Positions 32,688 through 42,948 of a stretch of 64,000 nucleotides of DNA are shown piece after piece. Both the position numbers and the translations under genes were made by a program. Position 1 is the first letter of the stretch; each line of letters begins with the position of its first letter. This stretch comes from Albimonas pacifica (lineage in GTDB: Bacteria > Pseudomonadota > Alphaproteobacteria > Rhodobacterales > Rhodobacteraceae), in contig NZ_FOQH01000004.1 of NCBI RefSeq assembly GCF_900113695.1, positions 248,001 to 312,000 on the forward strand, in the 5' to 3' direction. The notes under the pieces were generated by a model. It had not been told where the DNA came from and did no database searches. It saw only the letters and a program-made list of their open reading frames with translations.

Positions 32688-33383
32688 TCAGGCGGTCTCG
32701 GCCGGCTCCTCCCAGCCCACGAAGCGGGCCACCTGCTCGGCCGAGCGGCGGCGCGAGACGACGGCGTTGGCGGGGAACGAGTCGTCCGGCCAGCCCAGCG
32801 CCACGCAGGTCAGGATCACCTGGTCCTCGGGGATCTTCGCGACCTCGCGCACCACCGGGCTCTGCATGATGCCCTGGCCGTTGATCACGCAGCCCAGCCC
32901 CCGGCTCCACGCCGCCAGAACCAGGCCGAAGGTGACGGCGCCGAGGTCGAAATGGGCGATGGTGCCGCCCGGCTCGAGGTCGCGGTCGTAGCAGACCACG
33001 ATCGAGACCGGCGCGTCGAACTGGCGGAAGCCGCGCAGCACCCAGTCCTGGCGACGCTCGGCGTCGTGGCGCTCGATGCCCATCGCCTCGAACAGCTGGA
33101 TGGCGATCTCGACCTGGCGGTCGCGGTGCACGCCCTCGTACTTGCCGTGGTCCTCGATCTCGCGCGTCACCGGGTGGCCGGCGAGCATCCGCTCGGTGTT
33201 GCCCTTGCGGACCCGCTCCAGCGGCTCGCCGGTCAGGACGTGCAGGTGCCAGGGCTGGGTGTTCATCGAGGACGGCGCGCGGTTCGCCAGCGCGATCACC
33301 TCCTCCACCAGGTCCCTCGGCACCGGCTTCTTCTTGAAGCCGCGGATGCTGCGCCGGCCGTTGATGACGTCGTCGAAATCCAT
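32688..33383 (-). CDS. Nitroreductase family flavoprotein
   Basis: 231-aa FMN-dependent NAD(P)H oxidoreductase of the nitroreductase fold. [12 protein letters not shown] (N-terminal FMN-binding Arg/Ser) and [17 protein letters not shown] are typical, with a C-terminal Gly-rich LGCVINGQG segment. Substrate unknown. ATG 33383 follows GGGAGGA. It is separated from the globin gene by 138 bp that include the FNR-type box. Confidence 0.88.
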   Translation of the reverse strand: MDFDDVINGRRSIRGFKKKPVPRDLVEEVIALANRAPSSMNTQPWHLHVLTGEPLERVRKGNTERMLAGHPVTREIEDHGKYEGVHRDRQVEIAIQLFEAMGIERHDAERRQDWVLRGFRQFDAPVSIVVCYDRDLEPGGTIAHFDLGAVTFGLVLAAWSRGLGCVINGQGIMQSPVVREVAKIPEDQVILTCVALGWPDDSFPANAVVSRRRSAEQVARFVGWEEPAETA

Positions 33384-33431
33384 CTCGTTCCTCCCGTTTC
33401 GACCTTGCACGGACCAGGGATCCGCGCGGAG

Positions 33432-33447
33432 TTAATCGCGAGATTAA
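33432..33447. promoter_or_regulatory. Palindrome upstream of nitroreductase
   Basis: TTAATC-GCGA-GATTAA, a 6-bp inverted repeat with a 4-bp centre, 49-64 nt before the nitroreductase ATG. It is AT-rich in a GC-rich setting, typical of a TetR/MarR-like operator. Confidence 0.4.
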
Positions 33448-33503
33448 ACGATCGGAAGCGGGAGGTCATCTCCCTCGCGCGCGGCGGCGGCTCGGGGCGG
33501 AGC

Positions 33504-34325
33504 TCAGTCCGGCGCGCCCATGAACTCCTGCCGGAAGGCGGGGCCCACGCGGTGCAGGTGGCGCAGCTGGCCCAGCGTCGCCGCCGGCTGGCGCACCAGG
33601 TTCCCGTTGAGGAAATACCGCCGCAGCACGCCGCGCGACAGGCTGTGGGCGTTGGCGTGGCCCACCAGGTAGGCCGCCCCGGGGAAGGGCAGCGGCGCGA
33701 TCGGCCGCCCCTCCTGCGCGACCTGGCCCGCGACGCGCACGTGGGAGCCGAGCATCAGCTCCACCCGCTCCCAGTAGCCCGGCGTCTCGGGCTCGGGCAG
33801 GGCGAAGAGGTCGGCGCGCAGGATGTGCGAAGTGCCGCAGACCTTCTCGAAGCGCTCGGTCAGCTTCATCGCGAAGCGGCCGTCGGCGTCCAGGCACCAG
33901 CCGCTCTCGAACACCCAGCCGTTGGCGCCGTCGTTCTCCAGCACGTGGGCGCTGAGCCGGTTGCTGACCAGGTCGTCCCCGTCGACGATCATGAAATAGC
34001 GCGACGCCCCCGCCGCCCGCAGCCCGTCTGCGACCCGCCGGCCCTTGTCGCGCCGGAACACCGCCCAGGCCGCCTGCCGGTCGGTCTTCACCAGGTCGTG
34101 GCCGGGGTTGGGCGGATGGTTCACCCGCGCCACCTCGAACCCCGCCGGCAGCGGCGGCAGGTCGGCGCCCTCGTTGGCCACCACCACCGCCCGCCAGCCG
34201 GGCGCGGTCTGCCCCGCGATCGAGCGGGCGGTGCGCGCGAGGTTGGCTTTCTCGAGCGCCCAGTCCCGCGCGTTCTGCGGATGGCGGATCGGCACGACGA
34301 AGGTCAGGTGCGGCGCGGTGCTCAT
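33504..34325 (-). CDS. Glycosyltransferase-like protein
   Basis: 273-aa protein with a GT-A style N-terminal half: [16 protein letters not shown], a long helix, then [15 protein letters not shown] carrying an Asp-rich DGDD metal/sugar-nucleotide motif. It resembles family 2-like transferases; donor and acceptor are unknown. No signal peptide. The start is uncertain: ATG 34325 is chosen because similarity begins there, but no clear ribosome site is seen. Confidence 0.68.
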   Translation of the reverse strand: MSTAPHLTFVVPIRHPQNARDWALEKANLARTARSIAGQTAPGWRAVVVANEGADLPPLPAGFEVARVNHPPNPGHDLVKTDRQAAWAVFRRDKGRRVADGLRAAGASRYFMIVDGDDLVSNRLSAHVLENDGANGWVFESGWCLDADGRFAMKLTERFEKVCGTSHILRADLFALPEPETPGYWERVELMLGSHVRVAGQVAQEGRPIAPLPFPGAAYLVGHANAHSLSRGVLRRYFLNGNLVRQPAATLGQLRHLHRVGPAFRQEFMGAPD

Positions 34326-34568
34326 GTCGACGTCGAGGCCCCCCGGGACGTGCGGCGCGGCCCCCCGGGCCCGCGACGGGACGAAACGCGCCCGCCGGGC
34401 GCGCGGCACAGGCTTCCGTCGGCGGAGCGATCCGGGTCAACCCTGCGGCTTGACGCACGGCCCGCGGGCCCCGGTTCGCGACATCGTGCGGAGCGGACCC
34501 CGCGCCCCGGGCGGCTTCGACGCTCACACCGCTTGACGCGCGTGCGAAGTGGCCGCAAATGGCGCCTC

Positions 34569-36364
<1,796 letters not shown>

Positions 36365-36368
<4 letters not shown>

Positions 36369-36946
36369 CCCTTCTTTTTGGACCTCCTGATCCAGTCGGA
36401 ATAGTAAATAATTAGGCCCGCCACGTCTGACTTTACCTTGTATCGCAATTTAAGGTCCCAGGCAGTAGTTTCTTCAGCCACTGCTGGCCAAGGTATTAGC
36501 AAAGCTGCTGCAAATAGATCAGCCTCAAATTCCTGCACCTCGGTGGTTTTGTAGTGAGCGTCAGTAACCGGGACGCCCTTGTGGAAATTACGGATCTCCA
36601 TACGCTTAGCGACCAAGACATGGAGAACTATATGCCCGATTTCGTGCGCAACGATCTCGCGTGCTTTCGGGTGCATATCCGTAGCGTCGTCATAAGTGCG
36701 CTGATCGATCCTCATAAAGATCTTGTCACGAATATTGACATAGGCCGGCACCTGAACATTTCCGGAATACACTTTTTCTTCAACCATAAAGTCAAAGCTG
36801 TAAATTCCAGCGAAGGGCAGCCGCTCCTCAATGTAGCCAATCGAGTCGAATGGCTCGCTGTCGGAAGCGAACTGACGACGGATGCGAAGAGCTTCATTGA
36901 AGATCCGCTCGACTCTCTTGAGCGGGATCTTGGTGTTACGTCTCAT
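36365..36946 (-). CDS. ImmA/IrrE family metallopeptidase
   Basis: 193-aa zinc peptidase of the ImmA/IrrE (COG2856) family. HEIGH supplies the two His ligands and catalytic Glu; [16 protein letters not shown] is the third-ligand helix with Glu. In ICEBs1 and phages, ImmA cleaves the repressor ImmR; IrrE-like members cleave the HTH repressor DdrO. Here it overlaps by 11 bp an XRE-type regulator upstream, the same pairing. Base composition and codon use are far less GC-rich than all neighbours, a sign of recent gain. Confidence 0.88.
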
Positions 36947-37307
36947 GACCCTTTTCTCCTGCGCGTTTCAGCTCTTGCGTGAAGAGCTCAAGTTGGACCG
37001 GCGTCAACATCGGGCGAACCCTCTCGTAGGCAGCAATAAGACCTGACTCTTCTGGCGAGGCAGGCGTAATCGTCACAGAACCTTGCGCACGATCAATTAG
37101 TGCACTGAGCTTTTCAGTGTCGCCCTCCGAAAGCCCAAAGAACTTTACGATTGGCTCGCGCCAGTAGCGCGGCACAGGCTTCCTACCGAACTCTACAGCA
37201 GACAAAAACGCACTCGACACCTCCAGAGCATCCGCCAAGTGCTTCAGGCGGTAGCCTTTCTTCGCGCGCGTGACGCGCAAGAACTCGCCGATTTCACTTC
37301 GGTCCAT
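36936..37307 (-). CDS. XRE family repressor paired with ImmA
   Basis: 123-aa DNA-binding protein with an N-terminal helix-turn-helix (FLRVTRAKKGYRLKHLADALEVSSAFLSAVEFGRKPVP is the Cro/C1 pattern; recognition helix SAFLSAVEFG) and a C-terminal helical part probably for dimerisation or ImmA recognition. It is upstream of, and overlaps, the ImmA-like gene. AT-rich like its partner. A TTAACC/GGTTAA inverted repeat lies 29-46 nt before the ATG and may be its own operator. Confidence 0.86.
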   Translation of the reverse strand: MDRSEIGEFLRVTRAKKGYRLKHLADALEVSSAFLSAVEFGRKPVPRYWREPIVKFFGLSEGDTEKLSALIDRAQGSVTITPASPEESGLIAAYERVRPMLTPVQLELFTQELKRAGEKGHET

Positions 37308-37689
37308 GTCTCCCTCCTCGACTTGCAGGCACAGGTTAACCCAGCGCGGTTAAGATTTGAAGCCAAATCTGGTATCCATGACGGTGCCAGGCACCATTTC
37401 TGGGGCCAACCACGAGATCGTGCCGATCTGCCGTGGCAACAGACGACAAGCGCGAGCTCTCGGCTCCGGCTTGCAGTGCGGCAACTCATTGCAATCGCGT
37501 GCGGGGGGAGGGGGAGCGACCGCGCTCGCCGTCTAGCGAATTGAAGATCTGCGGGAGCGCACCCCCTCCCGTCGCACGGAATTCACACCCCCGCCCTATC
37601 CTCCCGCGTCGCCCCGCCCCCGCATCCCCCTTGCGCGGCGCATCAAAACCCGCTCACCTGAGCGTCACCTAACCGACATGGAGCGACCG
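37308..37689. other. Intergenic region between XRE and 5'-nucleotidase genes
   Basis: About 380 bp. The left half is AT-richer and belongs to the XRE-ImmA island, with the two palindromes noted separately. The right half (37500-37660) is GC-rich with C runs. No believable gene is seen. Confidence 0.5.
37336..37353. promoter_or_regulatory. Likely autoregulatory operator of the XRE gene
   Basis: TTAACC-CAGCGC-GGTTAA is a perfect 6-bp inverted repeat with 6-nt spacer, 29-46 nt before the XRE start, where a promoter would lie. A second palindrome, GGTGCC-A-GGCACC (37383-37395), is 30 bp farther upstream. Confidence 0.45.
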
Positions 37690-39288
37690 ATGACCCCCCG
37701 CACCTCCGCCGGCCTGCTCAGGTCCGCCGTGGCCTCGCTGGCGCTGCTCGCGCCCGTGGCCGCCTCGGCCGACTACGCGCTCACCGTTCTGCACACCAAC
37801 GATTTCCACGCCCGCTTCGAGCCGATCTCGAAATACGACTCCGGCTGCTCGGCCGAGGACAACGCGGAGGGCAAGTGCTTCGGCGGCTCGGCCCGGCTCG
37901 CCACCGCCGTGGCGGCGGAGAAGGCGGCCTCGTCGAACCCGATCCTGCTCGACGGGGGCGACCAGTTCCAGGGCACGCTCTTCTACACCTACTACAAGGG
38001 CAAGGCCGCGGCCGAGATGATGAACGGCCTGGGCTACGACGCGATGACCGTGGGCAACCACGAATTCGACGACGGCCCCGAGGTGCTCAAGGGCTTCATG
38101 GAGGCCGTCGACTTCCCCGTGCTGATGTCCAACGCCGACGTCAGCCAGGAGCCGGCGCTCGCCGACGTCCTGCAGAAGTCCACCGTCGTCGAGAAGAACG
38201 GCGAGAAGATCGGCCTGATCGGCCTGACCCCGCAGGACACCGCCGAACTGGCCTCGCCGGGCAAGAACATCACCTTCGGCGACCCGGTGGAAGCCGTCCG
38301 CGCCGAGGTCGAGAAACTGACCGCCGAGGGCGTGAACAAGATCATCGTCCTCTCGCACTCGGGCTACGGCGTCGACCAGCGGGTGGCGGCGCAGGTGGCG
38401 GGGGTCGACATCATCGTCGGCGGCCACACCAACACGCTGCTCTCGAACACCAACGAGAAGGCCGAGGGCCCCTATCCCACCTGGATCGACGGCCCCGACG
38501 GCGGCCGCACCGCGATCCTCTCGGCCTACGCCTACGGCAAGTACCTCGGCAAGCTCGAGGCCGTCTTCGACGACGAGGGCAAGCTGACCGACGCGACCCA
38601 GGGCGAGCCGGTGCTGATGGACGCCTCCATCGCCGAGGACATGCAGGTCAAGGGCCGGATCGAGGAGCTGGCCGAGCCGCTCCAGCAGATCCGCGAGAAG
38701 GTGGTCGCCCAGACCGAGCAGCCCATCGGCGGCGACCGCGCGGTCTGCCGCTCGGAGGTCTGCGAGATGGGCGTGCTGGTCGCCGACGCGATGCTCGACC
38801 GGGTCAAGGACCAGGGCGTGGACGTCGCCATCGCCAACGGCGGCGGGCTTCGCGCCTCGATCGACGCGGGCGAGGTGACGATGGGCGAGGTGCTGACGGT
38901 GCTGCCGTTCCAGAACACGCTCGCCACCTTCCAGCTGACCGGCGCCGGCATCGTCGAGGCGCTGGAGAACGGCGTCAGCCAGGTCGAGGAAGGCGCCGGG
39001 CGCTTCCCGCAGATCTCGGGCATGCGCTTCGTGTGGGATCCCGCGCAGCCCGCCGGCTCGCGCATCGTCTCGGTGGAGATCGGCGGCGAGGCCCTGGATC
39101 CCGCCAAGACCTACGGGGTGGTGTCGAACAACTACATGCGCTCGGGCGGCGACGGCTACGCGGTCTTCGCCGAGAAGGGCGAGAACGCCTACGACTACGG
39201 CCCCGACCTCGCGGACGTGGTGGCCGAGTACCTGGCGGCCAACGCGCCCTACACGCCGCATGTGGACGACCGCATTTCGAAGAAGTGA
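37690..39288 (+). CDS. Secreted bifunctional metallophosphatase/5'-nucleotidase
   Basis: UshA-family enzyme, 532 aa, which dephosphorylates nucleotides or UDP-sugars in the periplasm. A Sec signal peptide (hydrophobic LLRSAVASLALLAPVAASA) ends before DYALTVLHTNDFH. Metallophosphoesterase motifs HTNDFH, GGDQFQG, GNHEFD and GGHTN are present, and the C-terminal nucleotidase domain runs from about residue 330 (VCRSEVCEMGVLVADAML). ATG 37690 is preferred over ATG 37678 because GGAG stands 7 nt before it. Phosphate scavenging is the likely role. Confidence 0.92.
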   Translation: MTPRTSAGLLRSAVASLALLAPVAASADYALTVLHTNDFHARFEPISKYDSGCSAEDNAEGKCFGGSARLATAVAAEKAASSNPILLDGGDQFQGTLFYTYYKGKAAAEMMNGLGYDAMTVGNHEFDDGPEVLKGFMEAVDFPVLMSNADVSQEPALADVLQKSTVVEKNGEKIGLIGLTPQDTAELASPGKNITFGDPVEAVRAEVEKLTAEGVNKIIVLSHSGYGVDQRVAAQVAGVDIIVGGHTNTLLSNTNEKAEGPYPTWIDGPDGGRTAILSAYAYGKYLGKLEAVFDDEGKLTDATQGEPVLMDASIAEDMQVKGRIEELAEPLQQIREKVVAQTEQPIGGDRAVCRSEVCEMGVLVADAMLDRVKDQGVDVAIANGGGLRASIDAGEVTMGEVLTVLPFQNTLATFQLTGAGIVEALENGVSQVEEGAGRFPQISGMRFVWDPAQPAGSRIVSVEIGGEALDPAKTYGVVSNNYMRSGGDGYAVFAEKGENAYDYGPDLADVVAEYLAANAPYTPHVDDRISKK

Positions 39289-39351
39289 GCGGGACGTCCC
39301 GCGGTCCGCGCCCGGTTGACGGGGCGCGGTCTTGCGGGCGATGGGGGGAGA

Positions 39352-39373
39352 GGGCCGGCCTTCGGGCCGGCCC
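39352..39373 (+). terminator. UUCG-capped terminator hairpin
   Basis: GGGCCGGCC, loop TTCG, GGCCGGCCC: a perfect 9-bp stem with an extra-stable tetraloop, 63 bp after the nucleotidase stop and 25 bp before the next start. Confidence 0.75.
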
Positions 39374-39397
39374 TTCGCATTCGCAGGGAGGGCGGGC

Positions 39398-39937
39398 TTG
39401 CAGGGGACGAAGGGCGATCCAGCGCCGGCGGACCCGTTCGCCCCGGACTGCCCGCGCTGCGCGGCGCTGTGCTGCGTGGCGCTGGCCTTCGACCGCTCCG
39501 ACCTCTTCGCCTTCGACAAGCCGGCGGGAGAGCCCTGCCGCCACCTCGCGGGCCACGCCTGCACGATCCACGACCGGCTGTCGGAGGCGGGCTTCGGCGG
39601 CTGCGTGCGCTACGACTGCCTGGGCGCCGGCCAGGCGACAGTGCAGGAGGTCTTCGGCGGCCGGAGCTGGCGCGACGATCCCGCGCTGCTGGCCCCGATG
39701 ATGGAGGCGTTCCGCGCCCTGCGCCGGATCCGGGACCTGGCCCAGCTCCTCGACGCCGCCGCGGGCCTGCCCCTGCCGCCCCGGACCGCCGCCCGCCGCA
39801 CGAGCCTCGCCGCCGCCCTCGCCCCGCCCGAGGGCTGGACCCGCGAGGCGCTCGCCGCCTTCGACGCCGGCCCCCTCCCTGCCGAGATCGCCGCCTTCCT
39901 GCGCACCCTGCGCGACGCCGTCCCCCGCCCCGCCTGA
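39398..39937 (+). CDS. YkgJ-like cysteine-cluster protein
   Basis: 179-aa protein with N-terminal cysteines CPRCAALCC, then EPCRHLAGHACTIHDRL and GGCVRYDC, the pattern of the YkgJ/UPF0153 zinc- or iron-binding family. The rest is Ala/Leu-rich helix. Function unknown. No ATG fits: TTG 39398 has AGGGAGGG 5 nt before it and gives the expected N-terminus, so a TTG start is likely. Followed 50 bp later by copy 2 of the structured repeat. Confidence 0.72.
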   Translation: MQGTKGDPAPADPFAPDCPRCAALCCVALAFDRSDLFAFDKPAGEPCRHLAGHACTIHDRLSEAGFGGCVRYDCLGAGQATVQEVFGGRSWRDDPALLAPMMEAFRALRRIRDLAQLLDAAAGLPLPPRTAARRTSLAAALAPPEGWTREALAAFDAGPLPAEIAAFLRTLRDAVPRPA

Positions 39938-39986
39938 TCCGCCGCCGCCCAGGCGCCCTGGCGCGCCGCCGGCCGGGCCGCGCAGA

Positions 39987-40260
39987 GCGCCTGTTCTCCG
40001 GAGCCGTCCATCGCGGATGCCGATCGGAGCGACTCGGGGGGAGGGGTCAAGGATCGCGCAGCGACCGCGCGAAGCGCGGCTTGTCCTTGACCCCTCCCCC
40101 CGAGTCGCTCAGGCATCGGACGCGATGGACGGCTCCGGAGGACAGGCGCGGGGCTTGTTCTCGGGTGAGTCCGGAGCCCGCCGGAGGCTCCCCCTTCTCC
40201 GATCGGCCGCCGCGGCCCACCAGCCGCGCGACGCAGCCAAGCCCGCCCGCAGGGCGCCTG
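39987..40260. repeat. Large structured intergenic repeat, copy 2
   Basis: Second copy of the element at 29186-29445, same orientation. The inner stem is again a perfect 27-bp inverted repeat (40027-40053 with 40084-40110) and the outer stem pairs 39987-40021 with 40112-40149. Loop, tail (40147-40178) and end block (40236-40260) are conserved with copy 1. The inner arms differ from copy 1 at four positions, each with the matching change in the other arm. It lies 50 bp after a stop codon, as copy 1 does. Confidence 0.85.
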
Positions 40261-40345
40261 CGGGCCGCTCCCGCCTCCGGGACGCGACATCGGTCCGCCT
40301 GGCGCCTATATCTCACGTGACAAGGGAAACCACAGAGCCCGCCGC

Positions 40346-40876
40346 ATGATCATCCGCATCGCCCTCGCCGTCCTGTTCCTGTTCCTGTGCTGGCTCGTCT
40401 GGCGCAACCTCGGCGCGCGCGCGCGGTTCCGCGCCGACCAGCGCAAGGCCTGGGACGAGCCGCTGCGCGAGGGCTCGGCGGTGATCCTCTCGGCCGCGCC
40501 CTCGGCCTGGTGGTGGCTGCTGGCGCTGGCCGCGGTGGCGGCGCTGGTGGGGCGCTCCCTGTTCGAGCGCATGGCCGCGGGCGAGGGCGTGGGCCCCACC
40601 TTCTGGCACTGGATCATCTTCCTGGGCCTCGCCGGCGTCGCCGCGCGCCGGGCCGTGCAGCTCAGCGAGCGGGTCACCGTCACCTGGGACCGCATCGCCT
40701 CGCGCAACATTCTCGGGCCCCGCTACGCGCTGCCGCTCAAGGACGTCACCGGGGTGACCGAGGACGACCGCACGGCCCTGATCGCCTTCCGCGGCGGGCG
40801 GGTGCTGGAGCTCTCGCCCTGGCTCGAGGGCCGCTTCTGGCTGGCGCGGGAGCTTCGCGCCCGCGTCGCCCGCTAG
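40346..40876 (+). CDS. Hypothetical membrane protein
   Basis: 176 aa with an N-terminal membrane helix (residues 3-20) and two more hydrophobic segments (about 53-71 and 84-101), followed by a soluble C-terminal part (about residues 110-176) whose strand pattern (VTVTWDRIASRNILGPRYALPLKDVTGV) resembles bacterial PH-like domains. Function unknown. Single gene convergent with the MFS gene. Confidence 0.7.
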   Translation: MIIRIALAVLFLFLCWLVWRNLGARARFRADQRKAWDEPLREGSAVILSAAPSAWWWLLALAAVAALVGRSLFERMAAGEGVGPTFWHWIIFLGLAGVAARRAVQLSERVTVTWDRIASRNILGPRYALPLKDVTGVTEDDRTALIAFRGGRVLELSPWLEGRFWLARELRARVAR

Positions 40877-40879
40877 GCC

Positions 40880-42124
40880 TCAGGCCGCGACCGCCCGCGT
40901 CCGCGCGTTGTTCGCCTTCAGGATCAGGAACGAGATCAGCGCGATGTTGACCGCGTTCCAGGCGACCCCGTTGAGGAACGCCATCTTGTAGGAGCCGGAG
41001 AGGTCGTGGATCCACCCGGCCATCCAGCCCCCCGCCGCCATCCCGAAGATCGTCGCCATGATCACCAGGCCGACGCGCGCCCCCGCCTCGCGCGCCGGCA
41101 GCATCTCGCGCACGATGATGGCGTAGGAGGGGATCACGCCCCCCTGGCTCAGCCCGAAGATCAGGCTGACGACATAGAGCGGGACCAGACCGTCGAACGG
41201 AAGATAGAGCGCCAGCGAGATCATCTGCCCGACCGAGCCGATCAGCAGCGTCGGCGCCCCCCCGATCCGGTCCGCGATCACCCCCGAAGCCAGGCGCGAG
41301 ACGATCCCGCCGGCCAGCATCAGCGACAGCATCCCCGCCCCCGCCGTGGGCCCGTAGCCCAGGTCCACGCACATCGCGACCACGTGGATCTGCGGCGTCG
41401 CCATGGCGAGGCAGCAGGCGATCCCCGCGATGCAGAGCAGCGCCTGCAGCCCGCCGGGCGTGAACCCGGCCGAGCGCCGCGCCGCCTGGGCCGCGGCCGC
41501 CGCCTCGCCCTCGGCCTCTGCCGGGACGCGGGCGTGCAGCAGCAGGCTCAGCGGCCCCAGCAGCAGGACCATGGCCGCGGCCAGCGTCCAGGTCGCCTCT
41601 CGCCAGCCGTAGAGCTCGACCAGCGGCGCCAGCACCAGCGGCCAGATCACGCCGGCGAGGTAGTTGCCCGCCGCCACCACCGCCACCGCCAGCCCCCGCC
41701 TGCGCCCGAACCACAGCGAGATGTCGGCGACCAGCGGCCCGAAGGTGGCCGCGCCGCCGACGCCGATCAGGAACTGCAGCCCCGCCAGCACCAGGAAGTC
41801 GCCGGTCATCGCCGAGCCCGCATAGGCCGCCGCCGCCAGCAGCGCCGAGACCCCCATCGCCGGCCCGATCCCGAAGCGGTCGACCGAGCGTCCCACGCCC
41901 AGGCTGCCCAGCGCGAAGCCGATCATGGTGGCGGAATAGGCGAGCGAGGCCTCGCCCCGGTCGACGCCGAACTCGGCCTCCATCGCCGGCAGCAGCACCA
42001 CGATGGACCACATCGCCCCGCCGCCGACGCCCGCCGCCAGCAGCGAGATCCCCAGCCGGATCCACGAGGCGCGCCCGTCCAGCGCGAAGCCGGGGGCGGC
42101 GGAGGGCTCGGTCGGGCGCGGCAT
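40880..42124 (-). CDS. MFS transporter, monocarboxylate/OFA-like
   Basis: 414-aa major facilitator with twelve predicted helices. The FAL-GSLGVGRSVDRFGIGPAMG loop after helix 2 matches motif A, and the overall pattern is closest to oxalate/formate or monocarboxylate carriers. Substrate unknown. It ends 3 bp from the stop of the convergent membrane protein gene. Confidence 0.85.
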   Translation of the reverse strand: MPRPTEPSAAPGFALDGRASWIRLGISLLAAGVGGGAMWSIVVLLPAMEAEFGVDRGEASLAYSATMIGFALGSLGVGRSVDRFGIGPAMGVSALLAAAAYAGSAMTGDFLVLAGLQFLIGVGGAATFGPLVADISLWFGRRRGLAVAVVAAGNYLAGVIWPLVLAPLVELYGWREATWTLAAAMVLLLGPLSLLLHARVPAEAEGEAAAAAQAARRSAGFTPGGLQALLCIAGIACCLAMATPQIHVVAMCVDLGYGPTAGAGMLSLMLAGGIVSRLASGVIADRIGGAPTLLIGSVGQMISLALYLPFDGLVPLYVVSLIFGLSQGGVIPSYAIIVREMLPAREAGARVGLVIMATIFGMAAGGWMAGWIHDLSGSYKMAFLNGVAWNAVNIALISFLILKANNARTRAVAA

Positions 42125-42948
42125 GGGAGGCTCCGGGGCGGAGGACGAGGAGGGCCGGGCGCGGCCCGGACGAGGCGCCGCGAGGCGCCCGCCCCAGCGT
42201 CATAGACCGCCCGCCGCGGCAGCGTCCAGCCGGCTCGCGGCCTCCCGCCGCAGGTCGTCCGGGACGACCCCGCGCCGCGCGGCGTGCCGACCGGCGGCAG
42301 GCGGGACCCGCGTCGACCGGGTGCGGCAGGCGCGGCGGGCCGGCGACGCCGCCTGCGCGCGGAGCGGCGGGCGGACCGGCCCGCCGCTCCGCCCGCCCGA
42401 CCGACCGACCGACCGCACGACGGCCGCGCGCTCGACGGCCGCGACCGCGACCCGGGACGTCCCGCGCCGGCCGCCTGTCCGGGCGCCCGTCTCCGCGCCC
42501 GCCGCCGGCGCGGCCCCCCGCCGCCGCGCGCGGCCCGCCCCGGGCGACGGTCGCCCGAGGCCCGTCGCCGGGCCCGCGCCGCGGGCGCGACGCCGGCCCC
42601 GGGCGAGACGCCCGACGCGGCGCCTCCGGCCTCGGCGCGGCGCAACGGCCGGCAGGACGCGGGCCTCGGGCGGCCGGCGCCGGTCGGCCCCGTCATGCCC
42701 CGGCGCGGCGTCCGTCGAGGACAGGCGCTCCCGGCGCGACCCTGCGGCGCCTGGGCGGCGGGCAGCCGGGCCATGGGCGCCTGCGCCATGAGCGCGCGGA
42801 CCGCGGCGGGGCGAATGCCGCGCCGGGCGGCCTTCACCTCGCCGCCATCGAGGCGTATGCGGAGGGGACGCGCCGCTCCCGGCGGCGCCCGCCCCCCCTG
42901 TTCGCGGCCCGCTCGCGAGCGTTTTCCGGACCCTGGACGGAACGACCG
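42125..42948. other. 824-bp gene-free divergent region
   Basis: Extremely GC-rich DNA between divergently transcribed MFS and membrane transporter genes. Open frames here translate to Arg/Pro/Ala-rich low-complexity sequence and look like chance. It holds a perfect 14-bp hairpin (42359-42392) and a (CCGA)4 microsatellite (42397-42412). No other signal was found. Confidence 0.55.
42359..42412. repeat. 14-bp hairpin next to (CCGA)4
   Basis: GCGGAGCGGCGGGC, loop GGACCG, GCCCGCCGCTCCGC form a perfect stem (42359-42392), followed 4 bp on by four CCGA repeats. Confidence 0.7.

Noticed and set aside
33432-33447. CtrA site upstream of nitroreductase
   Set aside because: The two TTAA are 8 bp apart, not 7; better described as a general palindrome.
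30387-34568. Long plus-strand frame leading into lepA
   Set aside because: It is antisense to rfbD, SDR, rfbC, globin and nitroreductase genes; only the part from 34569 is protein-like.
36554-36982. 142-aa frame opposite the ImmA-like gene
   Set aside because: The opposite strand carries the HEIGH metallopeptidase; this frame has no family features.
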